Positions 7,723-17,140 of a stretch of 31,857 nucleotides of DNA are shown here, in pieces. The notes under the pieces were generated by a model, which searched no databases, was not told the DNA's origin, and saw only the letters and a list, made by a program, of their open reading frames with translations. Each line of letters opens with the position of its first letter. Positions within the stretch are counted from its first letter, which is position 1. Source of the stretch: an uncultured Eubacterium sp. (GTDB lineage Bacteria; Bacillota; Clostridia; Lachnospirales; Lachnospiraceae); NCBI GenBank assembly GCA_937915825.1, contig CALGGT010000073.1, forward strand, positions 1 through 31,857, read 5' to 3'. The position numbers and the translations under genes were made by a program.

Positions 7723-10700
7723 TCTTTTGGTTTCCGCAGCGGCCGGCGCCGGCAAAACATTTTCCCTGATCAATCGCATTATGCATCGTGTGATGGATCC
7801 GGATCATCCGGTGGATCTTACGGAATTTGTGATCGTAACTTTTACAAAGGCAGCGGCATCGGAGATGAAGAAGAAGCTGGAGGAGCGCCTGCGGGAGGAA
7901 ATGCGCAAAGACCAATCCAACGCCAGACTGAGAGAGCAATGGATGAGTCTTCCGATGGTGCAGATCAGTACCATTCATAGTTTCTGCAACGTGGTGATCC
8001 GCAACTATTTTTCTGAAATCGGGCTGGATCCGGAATACAGGAACGCCACGGAATTGGAATTAAAGGTCATGCGGGAAGATGCCCTGGAAGAGGTTTTAGA
8101 AAAGGAATATGAGAAGAAAGAGGAAGATTTTGTCAATCTGGCGCTCTACCCGGGATTTGTAAAAAACGAACAGGAGCTGGGGGACATGATCCTGGCTCTT
8201 TACGATCAGGCGATGAATGGTCCTTTTCCGGAGGATTATTACCGGGATATCATGGACATGTGTCAGATGACAGAGGCAGAAGAAATCCGGCAATTACCTG
8301 GCGTGGAGTGGTATTATAAAAATCAGAAAGAAGAAATAAAAAACATTCGGAAAACCCTGGAACAATTGGAAGGGGAGACAGCTGGAAAGGCTGCCTTTGT
8401 GAAGGCGGATCAGGTACTTAAAGACCAGATCCAGATCCTGCATGCCATGGAGGAAACCGAGCATCCCTGGGAGTTGTGGGAGATCTTTCATACCAGTGAA
8501 TTCAAGAAGATCAATCGAAGAACGGACTTTCGCACCAAAGAGGCGGATTTTGATCCGGAGTTGAAAGAATGGATCGCAGGGATCCAGGAGGTCTGTCGGG
8601 ATGCTCTGAAAGAATATAAGGAAAAAGGGCTTCCTGTTACAGCGGAAGAATTTGCTAAGAATCATGTTAAAATGTGCGGGGGTCTGGCGGTTCTTTGTCG
8701 AATGGCCCGGGAGTTCGGACAGGTTTTTTCCCGTATGAAACGGGAAGCAAATCTGGTGGATTTCCAGGATCTGGAGCAGTACGCCCTTCAGATCTTAGTT
8801 CAAAGAGATGAGGATCAAAACATTCTTCCCACAGACGCGGCGTTAAAGATCCGGGAGGAATGTAAGGAGATCATGATCGATGAATATCAGGACAGCAACC
8901 TGGTCCAAGAATACATTATGAACGCCGTTTCCGACGGAAAAAACATGTTTATGGTAGGGGATGTGAAACAAAGTATTTATCGTTTTCGGAACGCCAGACC
9001 GGACTTGTTCCTGCAAAAAGAAAAAGATTTTGGGAACCATGAAAAGTCCGGGGAGATCTTATATCTTAGCAGGAACTTTAGAAGTCGTCCCAGTGTATTG
9101 CAGGGAGTGAACGAAGTATTTGAGGCCATTATGCATCGGGATTTTGGAGATATTGAGTACGATGAGAATGCCAGAATGGTATCCGGCGTGGAGGAGATTC
9201 CTTCTTACAATGGGACTGAAACGGTGGACTGCTACGTGTACTACAAGCCGGAAGAGCGAATGAATAAGGCAGACGCCGTGCAGGGAGAGAATACGCTGAT
9301 CGAACAGATCATTCGCCAATACGTAGGAGGAAACTACCTTCTGCGGGATCCGAACAACCCCAGGGGGAAAGTTCCCGGATACGAGGATCTTGTGATCCTT
9401 GCCCGCAACAATGAAGAATGCAGATCGGTATATCAGCATTTGAAGGGACAGGGGATCCCGGTTACCATGGAGACCCGAAGAGGATTTTATCAAACGTATG
9501 AGATCTCTTTGATGGTGGATTTTTTAAAGGTGTTGGACAATCCGCTGCAGGATATTCCTCTGGCAGCGGTGTTAGTCAGCGAAATCGGACAGTTAAGGGA
9601 AGAAGAGCTGGCAGAACTTCAGGTATTGAGAAACGAACAGGAAGTAGAATTCCTATGGGAGGCCTTGCAGGTTTCCGATATCCCAAATGTATGTAAAATC
9701 CGGGAGATCCTGCAATCCCTGCGGGAGCAAATGGATGGCATGGGAATGGAGGAATTGATCCGGACGCTCATGGATAGGACCGGCATACATTTGAAACTTT
9801 CAGCCATGGAAGAAGGGGTGCAGCGAAAAGCCAATCTGAAAAAACTGATATCGGTCGCTGCTGAATTTGATGATAGTTCCTATGCGGGGATTCATGATTT
9901 TGTGCGGTTTTTGAAAGAAGTGAAGGAGTTGGATGATCAGGGAGAAGCCGGTCTGGAAGGTAATGTGAGCCGGGCGGTTCAGATCATGACCATTCATAAG
10001 AGCAAAGGTCTGGAATTTCCCATCTGTATCCTGACGGGAATGGGGAATTCCAGACACCATCGGAGCACGTCTCTTTTGGAGATGAATACCCTTTACGGTC
10101 CCGGGATGAAGATCCTTGACGGCGAAAATGCCCGAAGGGAAAATTCCGTCTATCGGGAGATCATCCGGGAAAAGAATGAGGAAGAAGACTGGGCGGAAGA
10201 ATTAAGAGTTTTGTATGTAGCCATGACCCGGGCCGTGGATAAGTTGATCCTGGTGGGAAGTTTATCTAAAAAAGGGGAGTGGGAAAGCGTGGATGGAAGG
10301 GAAGATTTTCAAGGATTTAGCCGGAACGAGATCAAGAACGCCAAACATTACTATTCCCTGGTCTTACCTGTAGCGAAAAAGAATGTAAGTCAGACGTTTC
10401 GCATCTTCGCTTATTCCCAGGAGGAGGTGGAGATCGCTCAGGGTCTTCAGGCGGAGAAAGAAAGTGAAATTTATGAAGAAATAAAAAGATTTGACACACA
10501 TCCCTGTTATCATATAGAATTAAGGGAGGCGTATGGGAAGGCTTGTGATCAAAAAGAAGAGATACGGATTCCGGTGAAACGGTCGGTATCCGAGCTGAAA
10601 CGGGAACGTGACCGTGACCGTCTTAGCGGGACGGAAGTGGAGATTTCCCTGGATGATAGGGATGAAACAAAGAAGGAAACGGAAAAAAGAATTCCCAATT

Positions 10701-11278
10701 TTGCGACGAACGCAGAAACTTCCTCCCGGTCCGGGACTGACTACGGAACCAGACTTCATCATATTATGAGTATCCTGGATTTCACCCGCATCTCCGGTTG
10801 GGAAGATCTGGATCGGGAATTGCAGCGGTTGCAGGAGAACGGGCGCCTTACGGAAGAGGAGGTTCGCACGGCTCCCAGACGCAAGATCTTACATTTCCTG
10901 CAATCTCCCCTGGGACGTAAGATGAAGAAGGCCCTGGAGAAGAAGGTTCTTTACCGGGAGCAGGCCTTTGTTATTGGAAAAGAAGCCCATGAAATAATGG
11001 ATAACACGGATTCCAGACAAATGGTGTTGATCCAGGGGATTATGGATGGATTGTTCCCGGATGAGGAGGATCCGGAAACCATGATCTTAATGGATTACAA
11101 AACCGATCGGGTCAAAGACGGGGAGGAATTGTGGGAACGATATAAGACACAGATGGATTATTATGAGGAGGCCATTCGCAAGACATGGCCCGTAAAACAG
11201 GTGAAAACCATGCTTTATTCCTTTCACCTGGAAGAGATCGTAGAGTGTGAACACGGAAGGATGACGAATATTCCATGA
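7673..11278 (+). CDS. addA: ATP-dependent helicase/nuclease subunit A
   Basis: UvrD-like superfamily 1 helicase with a C-terminal RecB-type nuclease, the motor of AddAB. The 1201-residue chain has the Walker A loop GAGKT at 25-29, TFTKAAASEMKKKL (motif Ia), the Walker B and DExx region IDEYQDSN with Asp403-Glu404, GDVKQSIYRFRNARPDLF (motif III), TIHKSKGLEFP (motif V) and VLYVAMTRA (motif VI). The nuclease motif MDYKTDR has Asp1141. Its ATG lies inside addB (50-bp overlap) with AGAGGGATATAGAGG just upstream, so translation is coupled and stoichiometry linked. Its stop overlaps the start of the next gene (ATGA). Domain order and length match the family (B. subtilis AddA about 1230), and I see no lesion. 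Confidence 0.96.
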   Translation: MKQTKEQKKVQTKIGNNLLVSAAAGAGKTFSLINRIMHRVMDPDHPVDLTEFVIVTFTKAAASEMKKKLEERLREEMRKDQSNARLREQWMSLPMVQISTIHSFCNVVIRNYFSEIGLDPEYRNATELELKVMREDALEEVLEKEYEKKEEDFVNLALYPGFVKNEQELGDMILALYDQAMNGPFPEDYYRDIMDMCQMTEAEEIRQLPGVEWYYKNQKEEIKNIRKTLEQLEGETAGKAAFVKADQVLKDQIQILHAMEETEHPWELWEIFHTSEFKKINRRTDFRTKEADFDPELKEWIAGIQEVCRDALKEYKEKGLPVTAEEFAKNHVKMCGGLAVLCRMAREFGQVFSRMKREANLVDFQDLEQYALQILVQRDEDQNILPTDAALKIREECKEIMIDEYQDSNLVQEYIMNAVSDGKNMFMVGDVKQSIYRFRNARPDLFLQKEKDFGNHEKSGEILYLSRNFRSRPSVLQGVNEVFEAIMHRDFGDIEYDENARMVSGVEEIPSYNGTETVDCYVYYKPEERMNKADAVQGENTLIEQIIRQYVGGNYLLRDPNNPRGKVPGYEDLVILARNNEECRSVYQHLKGQGIPVTMETRRGFYQTYEISLMVDFLKVLDNPLQDIPLAAVLVSEIGQLREEELAELQVLRNEQEVEFLWEALQVSDIPNVCKIREILQSLREQMDGMGMEELIRTLMDRTGIHLKLSAMEEGVQRKANLKKLISVAAEFDDSSYAGIHDFVRFLKEVKELDDQGEAGLEGNVSRAVQIMTIHKSKGLEFPICILTGMGNSRHHRSTSLLEMNTLYGPGMKILDGENARRENSVYREIIREKNEEEDWAEELRVLYVAMTRAVDKLILVGSLSKKGEWESVDGREDFQGFSRNEIKNAKHYYSLVLPVAKKNVSQTFRIFAYSQEEVEIAQGLQAEKESEIYEEIKRFDTHPCYHIELREAYGKACDQKEEIRIPVKRSVSELKRERDRDRLSGTEVEISLDDRDETKKETEKRIPNFATNAETSSRSGTDYGTRLHHIMSILDFTRISGWEDLDRELQRLQENGRLTEEEVRTAPRRKILHFLQSPLGRKMKKALEKKVLYREQAFVIGKEAHEIMDNTDSRQMVLIQGIMDGLFPDEEDPETMILMDYKTDRVKDGEELWERYKTQMDYYEEAIRKTWPVKQVKTMLYSFHLEEIVECEHGRMTNIP

Positions 11279-13134
11279 AAAAAAGAGCTATTGTCTATGG
11301 GGTGGTTATGTGTATGTTCCTGTTGGGCATATGGATGATCTTAAATTACACAGGTGCCACTTACGCGGCACAAACCGGAACCGTAACCACGTCCGGTTCA
11401 TCTTTGAATATTCGGGAGAAGGCCTCTACGTCCGCCACGGTGGTAGCCAGTGCGCCCAATCATGCTACCGTGAATGTCCTTAGCACTTCGGTAGGAGAAA
11501 GCGACGGCTACAGTTGGTATAAAGTATCCTACAATGGAACGGAAGGGTACGCCGTGTCCCAATACATTAAGCTGAATACCGATACATCCACTTCCCAGGC
11601 AACCCAGGCGCCGGCCGAAACATTGGTGCCTACGAAGATCACCCGGACCAAGGTTACTTATAAGAAAATTTCTGTGCCCGGCAAGATCCGAACGGCCACA
11701 TCTTTGTATAAAGAGCCAAATCAGAAATCCTTGCTCACCCTGGCAAAGAAAAAAAGTGTAACGGTGACTGGCGAAAAAACCGTAAATGGTGTAAAATGGT
11801 TCAAGGTAAAGGTGGTCAACAAAAAGAAGACCCAAAAGGGGTATGTGGAGGCCATCAAAGTTCATTTAAAAATGACTGCTAAGAAAACTGCCTACGGAAC
11901 GGTGACCGGGGTTAAGAGTTCCCTGAAGGTCCGGAAGAAATGGGGAAAGAAAACCTATGTTAAAGTGGATAAGAAGAAGGTGACCATCCCGAAGGGAACC
12001 CAGGTGCAGATCAAGGCGGAGAAGAAGATCAAGAAAAAAGTCTGGTATAAGATCGCCTTTTCAGTCAATAAAAAGAATTATACCGGTTATGTGATCAATC
12101 CCTATATTAAGTTATGCAAGCAGGCGGTTACTTCCGTTGTGACGGTAACGGCGCTGACCAGCGCCCAATTTGAAACTCATATGAAGAACCAGGGATTTCC
12201 GGAATCCTACAAACCGGCCCTTCGAAAATTACATGCCTCCTATCCGTATTGGACCTTCCAGGCCTTGAAAACCGGGCTGAATTGGAGCGACGTGATCGAT
12301 AAGGAATCGGTCGTAGGTGTCAACCTGATCTCCAATTCCAAGTCAGCTCCGTGGAAATCTACGGATCCTGCGGCTTACGATTCCACCACCGGCAAGTGGA
12401 AAGTCTTTGACGGAAGCAGCTGGGTAGCCGTATCCAGAGAAGCGGTGGAATATTATATGGATCCCAGAAACTTCTTAACGGTGCAGACGGTATATATGTT
12501 TGAATCCCTGGATTATCAAAAAGATTATCAAACGGCAACGGGTGTGGAACAGATTTTGAACAATACCCCCTTTGCCAATCAATCCTTTACCTATGATAAC
12601 AACGGAACAACGGCTACCATGAAATACTCCAAGGCTTTTATGGAAGCGGCCAGGCTTTCCAGTGTAAGTCCTTATCATCTGGCTTCCCGTGTGAAACAGG
12701 AAGTGGTAACCAGTGCTACAACCACCAGTTCGGCAGTTAGCGGAACCCACAGCACCTATCCGGGAATTTACAATTTTTACAACATCGGCGCTACCAACGG
12801 GGACAATCCTGTGGCAAGAGGGTTAAAGTGGGCCAGTGAGGGAACTACCTATCTTCGCCCCTGGACCGATCCCTATCGTTCCATCGTGGGAGGCGGTCAG
12901 TATATTGGAGCCACCTACATTAACAAAGGACAGAATACCGTTTATCTGGAGAAGTTTAATGTAACGTCGACCAATACGTATAATCATCAATACATGGCCA
13001 ACATAGAAGCGGCATCTACGGAGGCTTTAAAAACGAAAAACGCATACAACGGAATGTTGGATACCGTACCCCTGGTTTTCTCCATTCCCGTATACGAGAA
13101 TATGCCTGAGGAGGCCTGCCAGGCCCCGAAATAA
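11275..13134 (+). CDS. Secreted SH3b-domain N-acetylglucosaminidase (autolysin)
   Basis: A 619-residue secreted cell-wall hydrolase. A signal peptide or anchor lies at 1-33 (MKKRAIVYGV, a hydrophobic run, then TYAAQ). SH3b module 1 is at about 36-98 (SLNIREKASTSATVV ... GYAVSQYIKL). Two divergent, very lysine-rich SH3b-like modules follow at about 125-195 and 205-280. The C-terminal glucosaminidase domain spans about 330-610: HLASRVKQE with Glu476 corresponds to the catalytic Glu of the Glucosaminidase/GH73 fold, and YNFYNIGA at 499-506 is the usual second motif. It should cleave the GlcNAc-MurNAc bond of peptidoglycan. The start overlaps the addA stop (ATGA), so it is translationally coupled to DNA-repair genes. 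The next gene, with its own AGGAGG, is 27 bp downstream. Confidence 0.88.
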   Translation: MKKRAIVYGVVMCMFLLGIWMILNYTGATYAAQTGTVTTSGSSLNIREKASTSATVVASAPNHATVNVLSTSVGESDGYSWYKVSYNGTEGYAVSQYIKLNTDTSTSQATQAPAETLVPTKITRTKVTYKKISVPGKIRTATSLYKEPNQKSLLTLAKKKSVTVTGEKTVNGVKWFKVKVVNKKKTQKGYVEAIKVHLKMTAKKTAYGTVTGVKSSLKVRKKWGKKTYVKVDKKKVTIPKGTQVQIKAEKKIKKKVWYKIAFSVNKKNYTGYVINPYIKLCKQAVTSVVTVTALTSAQFETHMKNQGFPESYKPALRKLHASYPYWTFQALKTGLNWSDVIDKESVVGVNLISNSKSAPWKSTDPAAYDSTTGKWKVFDGSSWVAVSREAVEYYMDPRNFLTVQTVYMFESLDYQKDYQTATGVEQILNNTPFANQSFTYDNNGTTATMKYSKAFMEAARLSSVSPYHLASRVKQEVVTSATTTSSAVSGTHSTYPGIYNFYNIGATNGDNPVARGLKWASEGTTYLRPWTDPYRSIVGGGQYIGATYINKGQNTVYLEKFNVTSTNTYNHQYMANIEAASTEALKTKNAYNGMLDTVPLVFSIPVYENMPEEACQAPK

Positions 13135-13161
13135 CCATAACCCGAAGGAGGAACTACAACA

Positions 13162-14436
13162 ATGAAGGGAAAATATTATATTTTACCCATCTTGGTCATT
13201 CTGCTCTGTATGGGCGGGATCCTGATCCCCAACCGTACCGCAAAAGCAGCGGAGGCAAATATCAGCTTACAAACTGCCAAGACAAATTATAACATTGGAG
13301 AGGAATTAACCTTAACATGTACCGTAAGTTCGGATGAAGAATTTTCCGGGGTACAGGTTAATATTTTATACGATTCTACCATGCTTCGTCTGGTGCAGGG
13401 AGGAAATTATATCAGCGGCGGAAACGGAGAAGTATTCATCGATGCGGCTGCGATGAAAAAGCCGAAAAAATCCAGAGGATTCTCCATGCGTTTTCAAACA
13501 TTGGCTGCCGGCAGCGCTGCGTTTCAGATCGGTAGTATTTCCCAGGTTACCAATGAGGAAGGTTCTGTATTCGGGACAAACATCCAGGAAACCAATATTG
13601 AGATCTCGGCAGCGGGTTCCACTCCGGGAGACGCTTACGCTCAGCCGACGGCTTTGCCGGCTTACAGCAATAATAATAAGATCAAGAAGTTTGAAGTAAA
13701 ATGTGTTTCCATGAAACCGAAATTTGATAATAAGGTCTACGACTACACCATTAAGGTGGATTGCAACACATCCCTTCTGTATTACAATATTGTCATGGAT
13801 AATAACAAAGCGCATATGAAGATCTCCAATAACAACGAGTTGCTGGAAGGGGAGAATAAGTTGAAAATGACCGTAACGGCCGAGTCTGGCAAGGAGCGGG
13901 TATTTAACTTCAAAGTTATTCGTGAATCGGTGGAAGAAACTAAGATCCGTGAGCAGGAGGAATCGGATATTGCCGGATCGGATTTTGAGGTATACAGTAA
14001 GAATGGAGCGATCTACATTCAGAATAAATATCAATACAAGATCGTGCAACCTGGAAAGAAAGTAAGCATTCCCAGTGGGTTTCAGGAGACTTCCTTAAAT
14101 CTAAACGGTCAGAGTATTACGGCCTACACCCCTACGGATGATCTGGATTCCAATTATCTGCTCATGTATTTAAAGGGATCCGGCCAAAATAAGGCAGAGT
14201 TCTATCAATATGACCGAACCGAACGCACCTTGCAAAAATATACCGGTGGCAGCGTTACGGAGCAACGGGGAGAAATCTTAGGGAGCCAGTCCTTGATCCA
14301 GCCCGGAATGTGGGTGTATGGCTTAATGGTAGGATTGGCAACGTTGGTGGTCCTGTTATTGCTTGCTATTTTGAATATGGCGCTGCGTAACAAATTTGGG
14401 AAAGACTCGAAAGAACTGAATGATATGGACTTTTAA
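13162..14436 (+). CDS. Membrane-anchored cohesin-like / cadherin-like beta-sandwich protein
   Basis: 424 residues with a signal peptide at 1-29 ending in TAKAAEA. Residues about 31-150 resemble the cohesin/Ig-like carbohydrate-binding-like fold: TNYNIGEELTLTCTVSSDEE, GVQVNILYDSTMLRLV, then FQTLAAGSAAFQIGSI. A linker (about 152-170) is followed by a cadherin-like beta-sandwich at about 172-250 (YDYTIKVDCNTSLLYYNIVM ... GKERVFNFKVIRE). A third segment follows, then one transmembrane helix at about 390-410 (VYGLMVGLATLVVLLLLAI) and a short basic/acidic cytosolic tail. It is therefore an extracellular protein held by a C-terminal anchor. It probably shares an operon with the glucosaminidase and may help position it, but a true cellulosome role is not indicated: no dockerin is visible here. 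Confidence 0.72.
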   Translation: MKGKYYILPILVILLCMGGILIPNRTAKAAEANISLQTAKTNYNIGEELTLTCTVSSDEEFSGVQVNILYDSTMLRLVQGGNYISGGNGEVFIDAAAMKKPKKSRGFSMRFQTLAAGSAAFQIGSISQVTNEEGSVFGTNIQETNIEISAAGSTPGDAYAQPTALPAYSNNNKIKKFEVKCVSMKPKFDNKVYDYTIKVDCNTSLLYYNIVMDNNKAHMKISNNNELLEGENKLKMTVTAESGKERVFNFKVIRESVEETKIREQEESDIAGSDFEVYSKNGAIYIQNKYQYKIVQPGKKVSIPSGFQETSLNLNGQSITAYTPTDDLDSNYLLMYLKGSGQNKAEFYQYDRTERTLQKYTGGSVTEQRGEILGSQSLIQPGMWVYGLMVGLATLVVLLLLAILNMALRNKFGKDSKELNDMDF

Positions 14437-14513
14437 TCCAATTGGAGTTGGGAGCCGAGCGAGGGAAACATTCCACGAGTCAGGATAAACGGATAAGGAG
14501 GGACAACGCCCCG

Positions 14514-16976
14514 ATGATAAAATACACAGATGAGTTGATCATTGCCCTGCAGGAGGCCGGACGTCTGGCGGCCAAAGCCGGCGCGCGAAACATTGAAAGC
14601 CAACATCTTTTGTATGGGTTGGCGATTTCCGGCGGGACGGCCGGATCGATCCTGGGAGAAAACGAATTAACAGGAAATATGATCCGCATGGATGTTCTGC
14701 GGTTTCAGGAAGAAAGTCCTGTGTATACCGAGAGAGAAGAATCGTTTCGGGCGGATGTTCGTGACCTGGATCGGAATGGGGGAGAGCCAAGTCCTCTGGT
14801 TCAAAAGATCCTGGATAACGCCAAAGCGTTGTGCACGGAATGTCAGGAGAACGAAGTGGGGACGGAGCATGTGCTCATCGCTTTATTAAGGGAGCATCCC
14901 GATGAGGTATTTCGCATTCTGGTACATCACCGGGTGGATGTAAAGAAAATTTATTATCAGGCCAATTTCGTGACAGGACGCAGAGATCAAAGCGTGCTGC
15001 GGGAAGAATACATGCGCCTGCGGGCCAAAGGTGTATCCAAGGGGAAAAATAAGAAAGAAACGGGAATGCTGGAACAATTTTGTCAGGACCTGGTCAAACA
15101 GGCGAAGGCCCAAAAGTTGGATCCGGTTTTAATGCGTGAACAGGAAATGGAAAATGTCATGGAGGTTTTGTGTCGAAGAACCAAAAACAATCCATGCATC
15201 GTGGGAGAACCGGGCGTAGGTAAGACTGCTATTGTTGAGGGCCTAGCCCAAAGAATTGCGGAAGGGAAAGCACCGGAGTCACTACGAACCAAACGTTTGA
15301 TGTCCTTGGATATGACCGGACTGGTGGCGGGAACCAAGTATCGGGGCGATTTCGAACAACGGATCAAAGATTTGATCGGCGAAGCGGTTCAGGCCGGAGA
15401 TGTGATCCTTTTTATTGATGAACTGCATACGGTGATCGGAGCCGGAGGTTCGGAGGGTGCTTTGGATGCTTCCAACATTTTAAAACCTTCCTTGTCCCGG
15501 GGAGAGCTGCAGATCATCGGAGCGACCACTCTGGGAGAATATCGGAAAAGAGTGGAGAAAGACGCGGCCTTAGAAAGACGTTTTCAAAAAATTGTATTGG
15601 AAGAGCCGACGGTGGCGCAAACTCTGCAGATCCTGAAAGGATTGAAACCACAGTATCAGGAATTTCATCAGTTAAAGATTACGGACGATGCCCTGGAGGC
15701 GGCGGCTCGTTTGTCGGATCGATATATTCAGGACCGTTTTTTGCCGGATAAGGCCATTGATCTGTTGGATGAAGCGGCGGCCCATAAGCGGATCCAGGGG
15801 GAGGGAGACCATACGGACGTCCAGGAACAGGACCGGTATGAGATGGATATTATCAAGGCGTTAGAAGAAGGAAATATGGAGATGGCCTCCTCGCTTTTGG
15901 CTAAGAAGAAGGAATGGAAGGAGAGAAACCGGACCATAGAGATTACGCCTCTGGACGTTTGCGATATTGAGGAAATGGTACACCGGGTTACGAAGATTCC
16001 GGTCAGCCGTTTGCAAAAGGATGACATTCAAAGCCTGAAGGATCTGGAGAGCACCTTGCATGAGCGGATCATCGGTCAGGAAAATGCGGTATCTTCCGTA
16101 GCCAGGGCGATCCGTCGAGGACGTGTGGGATTGAAAGATCCGAATCGTCCCATCGGTTCTTTTCTCTTCCTGGGTCCTACCGGCGTGGGAAAAACGGAGC
16201 TTTCCAAGGCACTGGCGGAAGTGGTATTTGGCTCGGAAAAAGACATGATCCGCGTGGATATGTCGGAATATATGGAGAAGCAAAGCGTCGCGAAAATGAT
16301 CGGCGCGGCCCCGGGGTATGTGGGCTATGAGGAAGGCGGTCAGTTAAGCGAGAAGGTGCGGAATCACCCGTATTCTTTGATCTTATTTGATGAGATCGAG
16401 AAAGCTCATCCCGATGTATTTCACATTCTTTTACAGATCATGGAAGATGGAAGGCTTACGGATTCCCAAGGGCGGACCGTTAGCTTTAAGAATACGATCC
16501 TGATCATGACCTCTAACGTGGGGGCTCAAAGAATCGTGGCGCCGAAGAACTTTGGATTTATTAAGGATCAGGACGTGGAGCACGATTATCAGGTTATGAA
16601 GGATCATGTGATGGAAGAGGTAAAGAATACCTTTCGTCCAGAGTTTATTAACCGGATCGACGAGATCATGGTATTCCACATGCTGGAGAAAGAAGAGATC
16701 GCCCAAATTGCGGGGCTTTTGTTAAAAGAATTTGCCGATCGCTGCCAGGAGCAAATGGCGGTCCGGTTAAGCTGGCAGGAGGAAGTGGTTGCGAAGATCA
16801 CAGAAACCGGCTTTGATAAGGACTTCGGAGCAAGGCCTCTCAGACGAAAGATCCAAAATGAGATCGAGGACCTTCTGGCGGAGAAGATCGTGGAAGGACA
16901 GGTGCAAATGGGAGATTCCGTAGAAGTCTGGATCGAAGGAGAAGGCGCGGAGATTCAGATCCGAAAAACATCTTAA
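14514..16976 (+). CDS. clpC: Clp protease ATP-binding subunit ClpC-type
   Basis: A class I Hsp100 unfoldase that feeds substrates to ClpP. From the ATG at 14514 (AAGGAGGG upstream; the open frame extends 24 codons further without a site) it has 820 residues. The Clp N domain covers about 1-150. The first AAA module has GEPGVGKT at 231-238 and FIDELHTVIGAGG. A UVR-like middle segment (ALEEGNMEMASSLLAKKKEW) marks ClpC rather than ClpB. The second AAA module has GPTGVGKT (Lys560), FDEIEKAHPDV and TSNVGA. A KNFGF segment sits where the ClpP-docking loop is expected. In many Firmicutes clpC is preceded by ctsR-mcsA-mcsB and followed by radA; here radA is two genes on, but ctsR-mcsAB are absent, so regulation and arginine-phosphate targeting genes must lie elsewhere or be missing. 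Confidence 0.93.
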   Translation: MIKYTDELIIALQEAGRLAAKAGARNIESQHLLYGLAISGGTAGSILGENELTGNMIRMDVLRFQEESPVYTEREESFRADVRDLDRNGGEPSPLVQKILDNAKALCTECQENEVGTEHVLIALLREHPDEVFRILVHHRVDVKKIYYQANFVTGRRDQSVLREEYMRLRAKGVSKGKNKKETGMLEQFCQDLVKQAKAQKLDPVLMREQEMENVMEVLCRRTKNNPCIVGEPGVGKTAIVEGLAQRIAEGKAPESLRTKRLMSLDMTGLVAGTKYRGDFEQRIKDLIGEAVQAGDVILFIDELHTVIGAGGSEGALDASNILKPSLSRGELQIIGATTLGEYRKRVEKDAALERRFQKIVLEEPTVAQTLQILKGLKPQYQEFHQLKITDDALEAAARLSDRYIQDRFLPDKAIDLLDEAAAHKRIQGEGDHTDVQEQDRYEMDIIKALEEGNMEMASSLLAKKKEWKERNRTIEITPLDVCDIEEMVHRVTKIPVSRLQKDDIQSLKDLESTLHERIIGQENAVSSVARAIRRGRVGLKDPNRPIGSFLFLGPTGVGKTELSKALAEVVFGSEKDMIRVDMSEYMEKQSVAKMIGAAPGYVGYEEGGQLSEKVRNHPYSLILFDEIEKAHPDVFHILLQIMEDGRLTDSQGRTVSFKNTILIMTSNVGAQRIVAPKNFGFIKDQDVEHDYQVMKDHVMEEVKNTFRPEFINRIDEIMVFHMLEKEEIAQIAGLLLKEFADRCQEQMAVRLSWQEEVVAKITETGFDKDFGARPLRRKIQNEIEDLLAEKIVEGQVQMGDSVEVWIEGEGAEIQIRKTS

Positions 16977-17027
16977 AAAAATTTCAAAGAATTCAAAAAA
17001 AGCATAGCATTCAAGAACTTCTTTTGA

Positions 17028-17066
17028 TATAATAAGAACAGAGAGAGTAGGCTTATTCCGAAGCCT
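17028..17066 (+). promoter_or_regulatory. Candidate promoter and 5' hairpin before the small conserved gene
   Basis: A perfect TATAAT lies at 17028-17033 with only a weak -35 match (TAGCAT) 17 bases upstream. Just after the predicted start, AGGCTT (17049-17054) and AAGCCT (17061-17066) form a hairpin around ATTCCG. The 16977-17101 spacer is AT-rich with no terminator visible after clpC. Confidence 0.4.
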
Positions 17067-17101
17067 TGGAAAATAGCTAAATTATGAAGAAAGGAGAGTC
17101 T

Positions 17102-17140
17102 ATGGAAGGCGGTAAAACCTTCATAGCAAGAAAAACATGA
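17102..17140 (+). CDS. 12-codon leader ORF overlapping the next start (ATGA)
   Basis: ATG at 17102 follows AAGGAGAG at good spacing and encodes MEGGKTFIARKT. Its TGA (17138-17140) overlaps the ATG at 17137 of the next gene, which itself has no ribosome binding site. GAAGG/CCTTC inside the leader can pair around its own start. A translational-coupling leader is therefore likely; alternatively the true start of the next protein lies elsewhere, but no in-frame start with a better site is visible. Confidence 0.5.
   Translation: MEGGKTFIARKT

Noticed and set aside
13162..14436. Cellulosome component
   Set aside because: A cohesin-like fold is suggested but there is no dockerin, glycoside hydrolase or scaffoldin context; the neighbours are wall-related.
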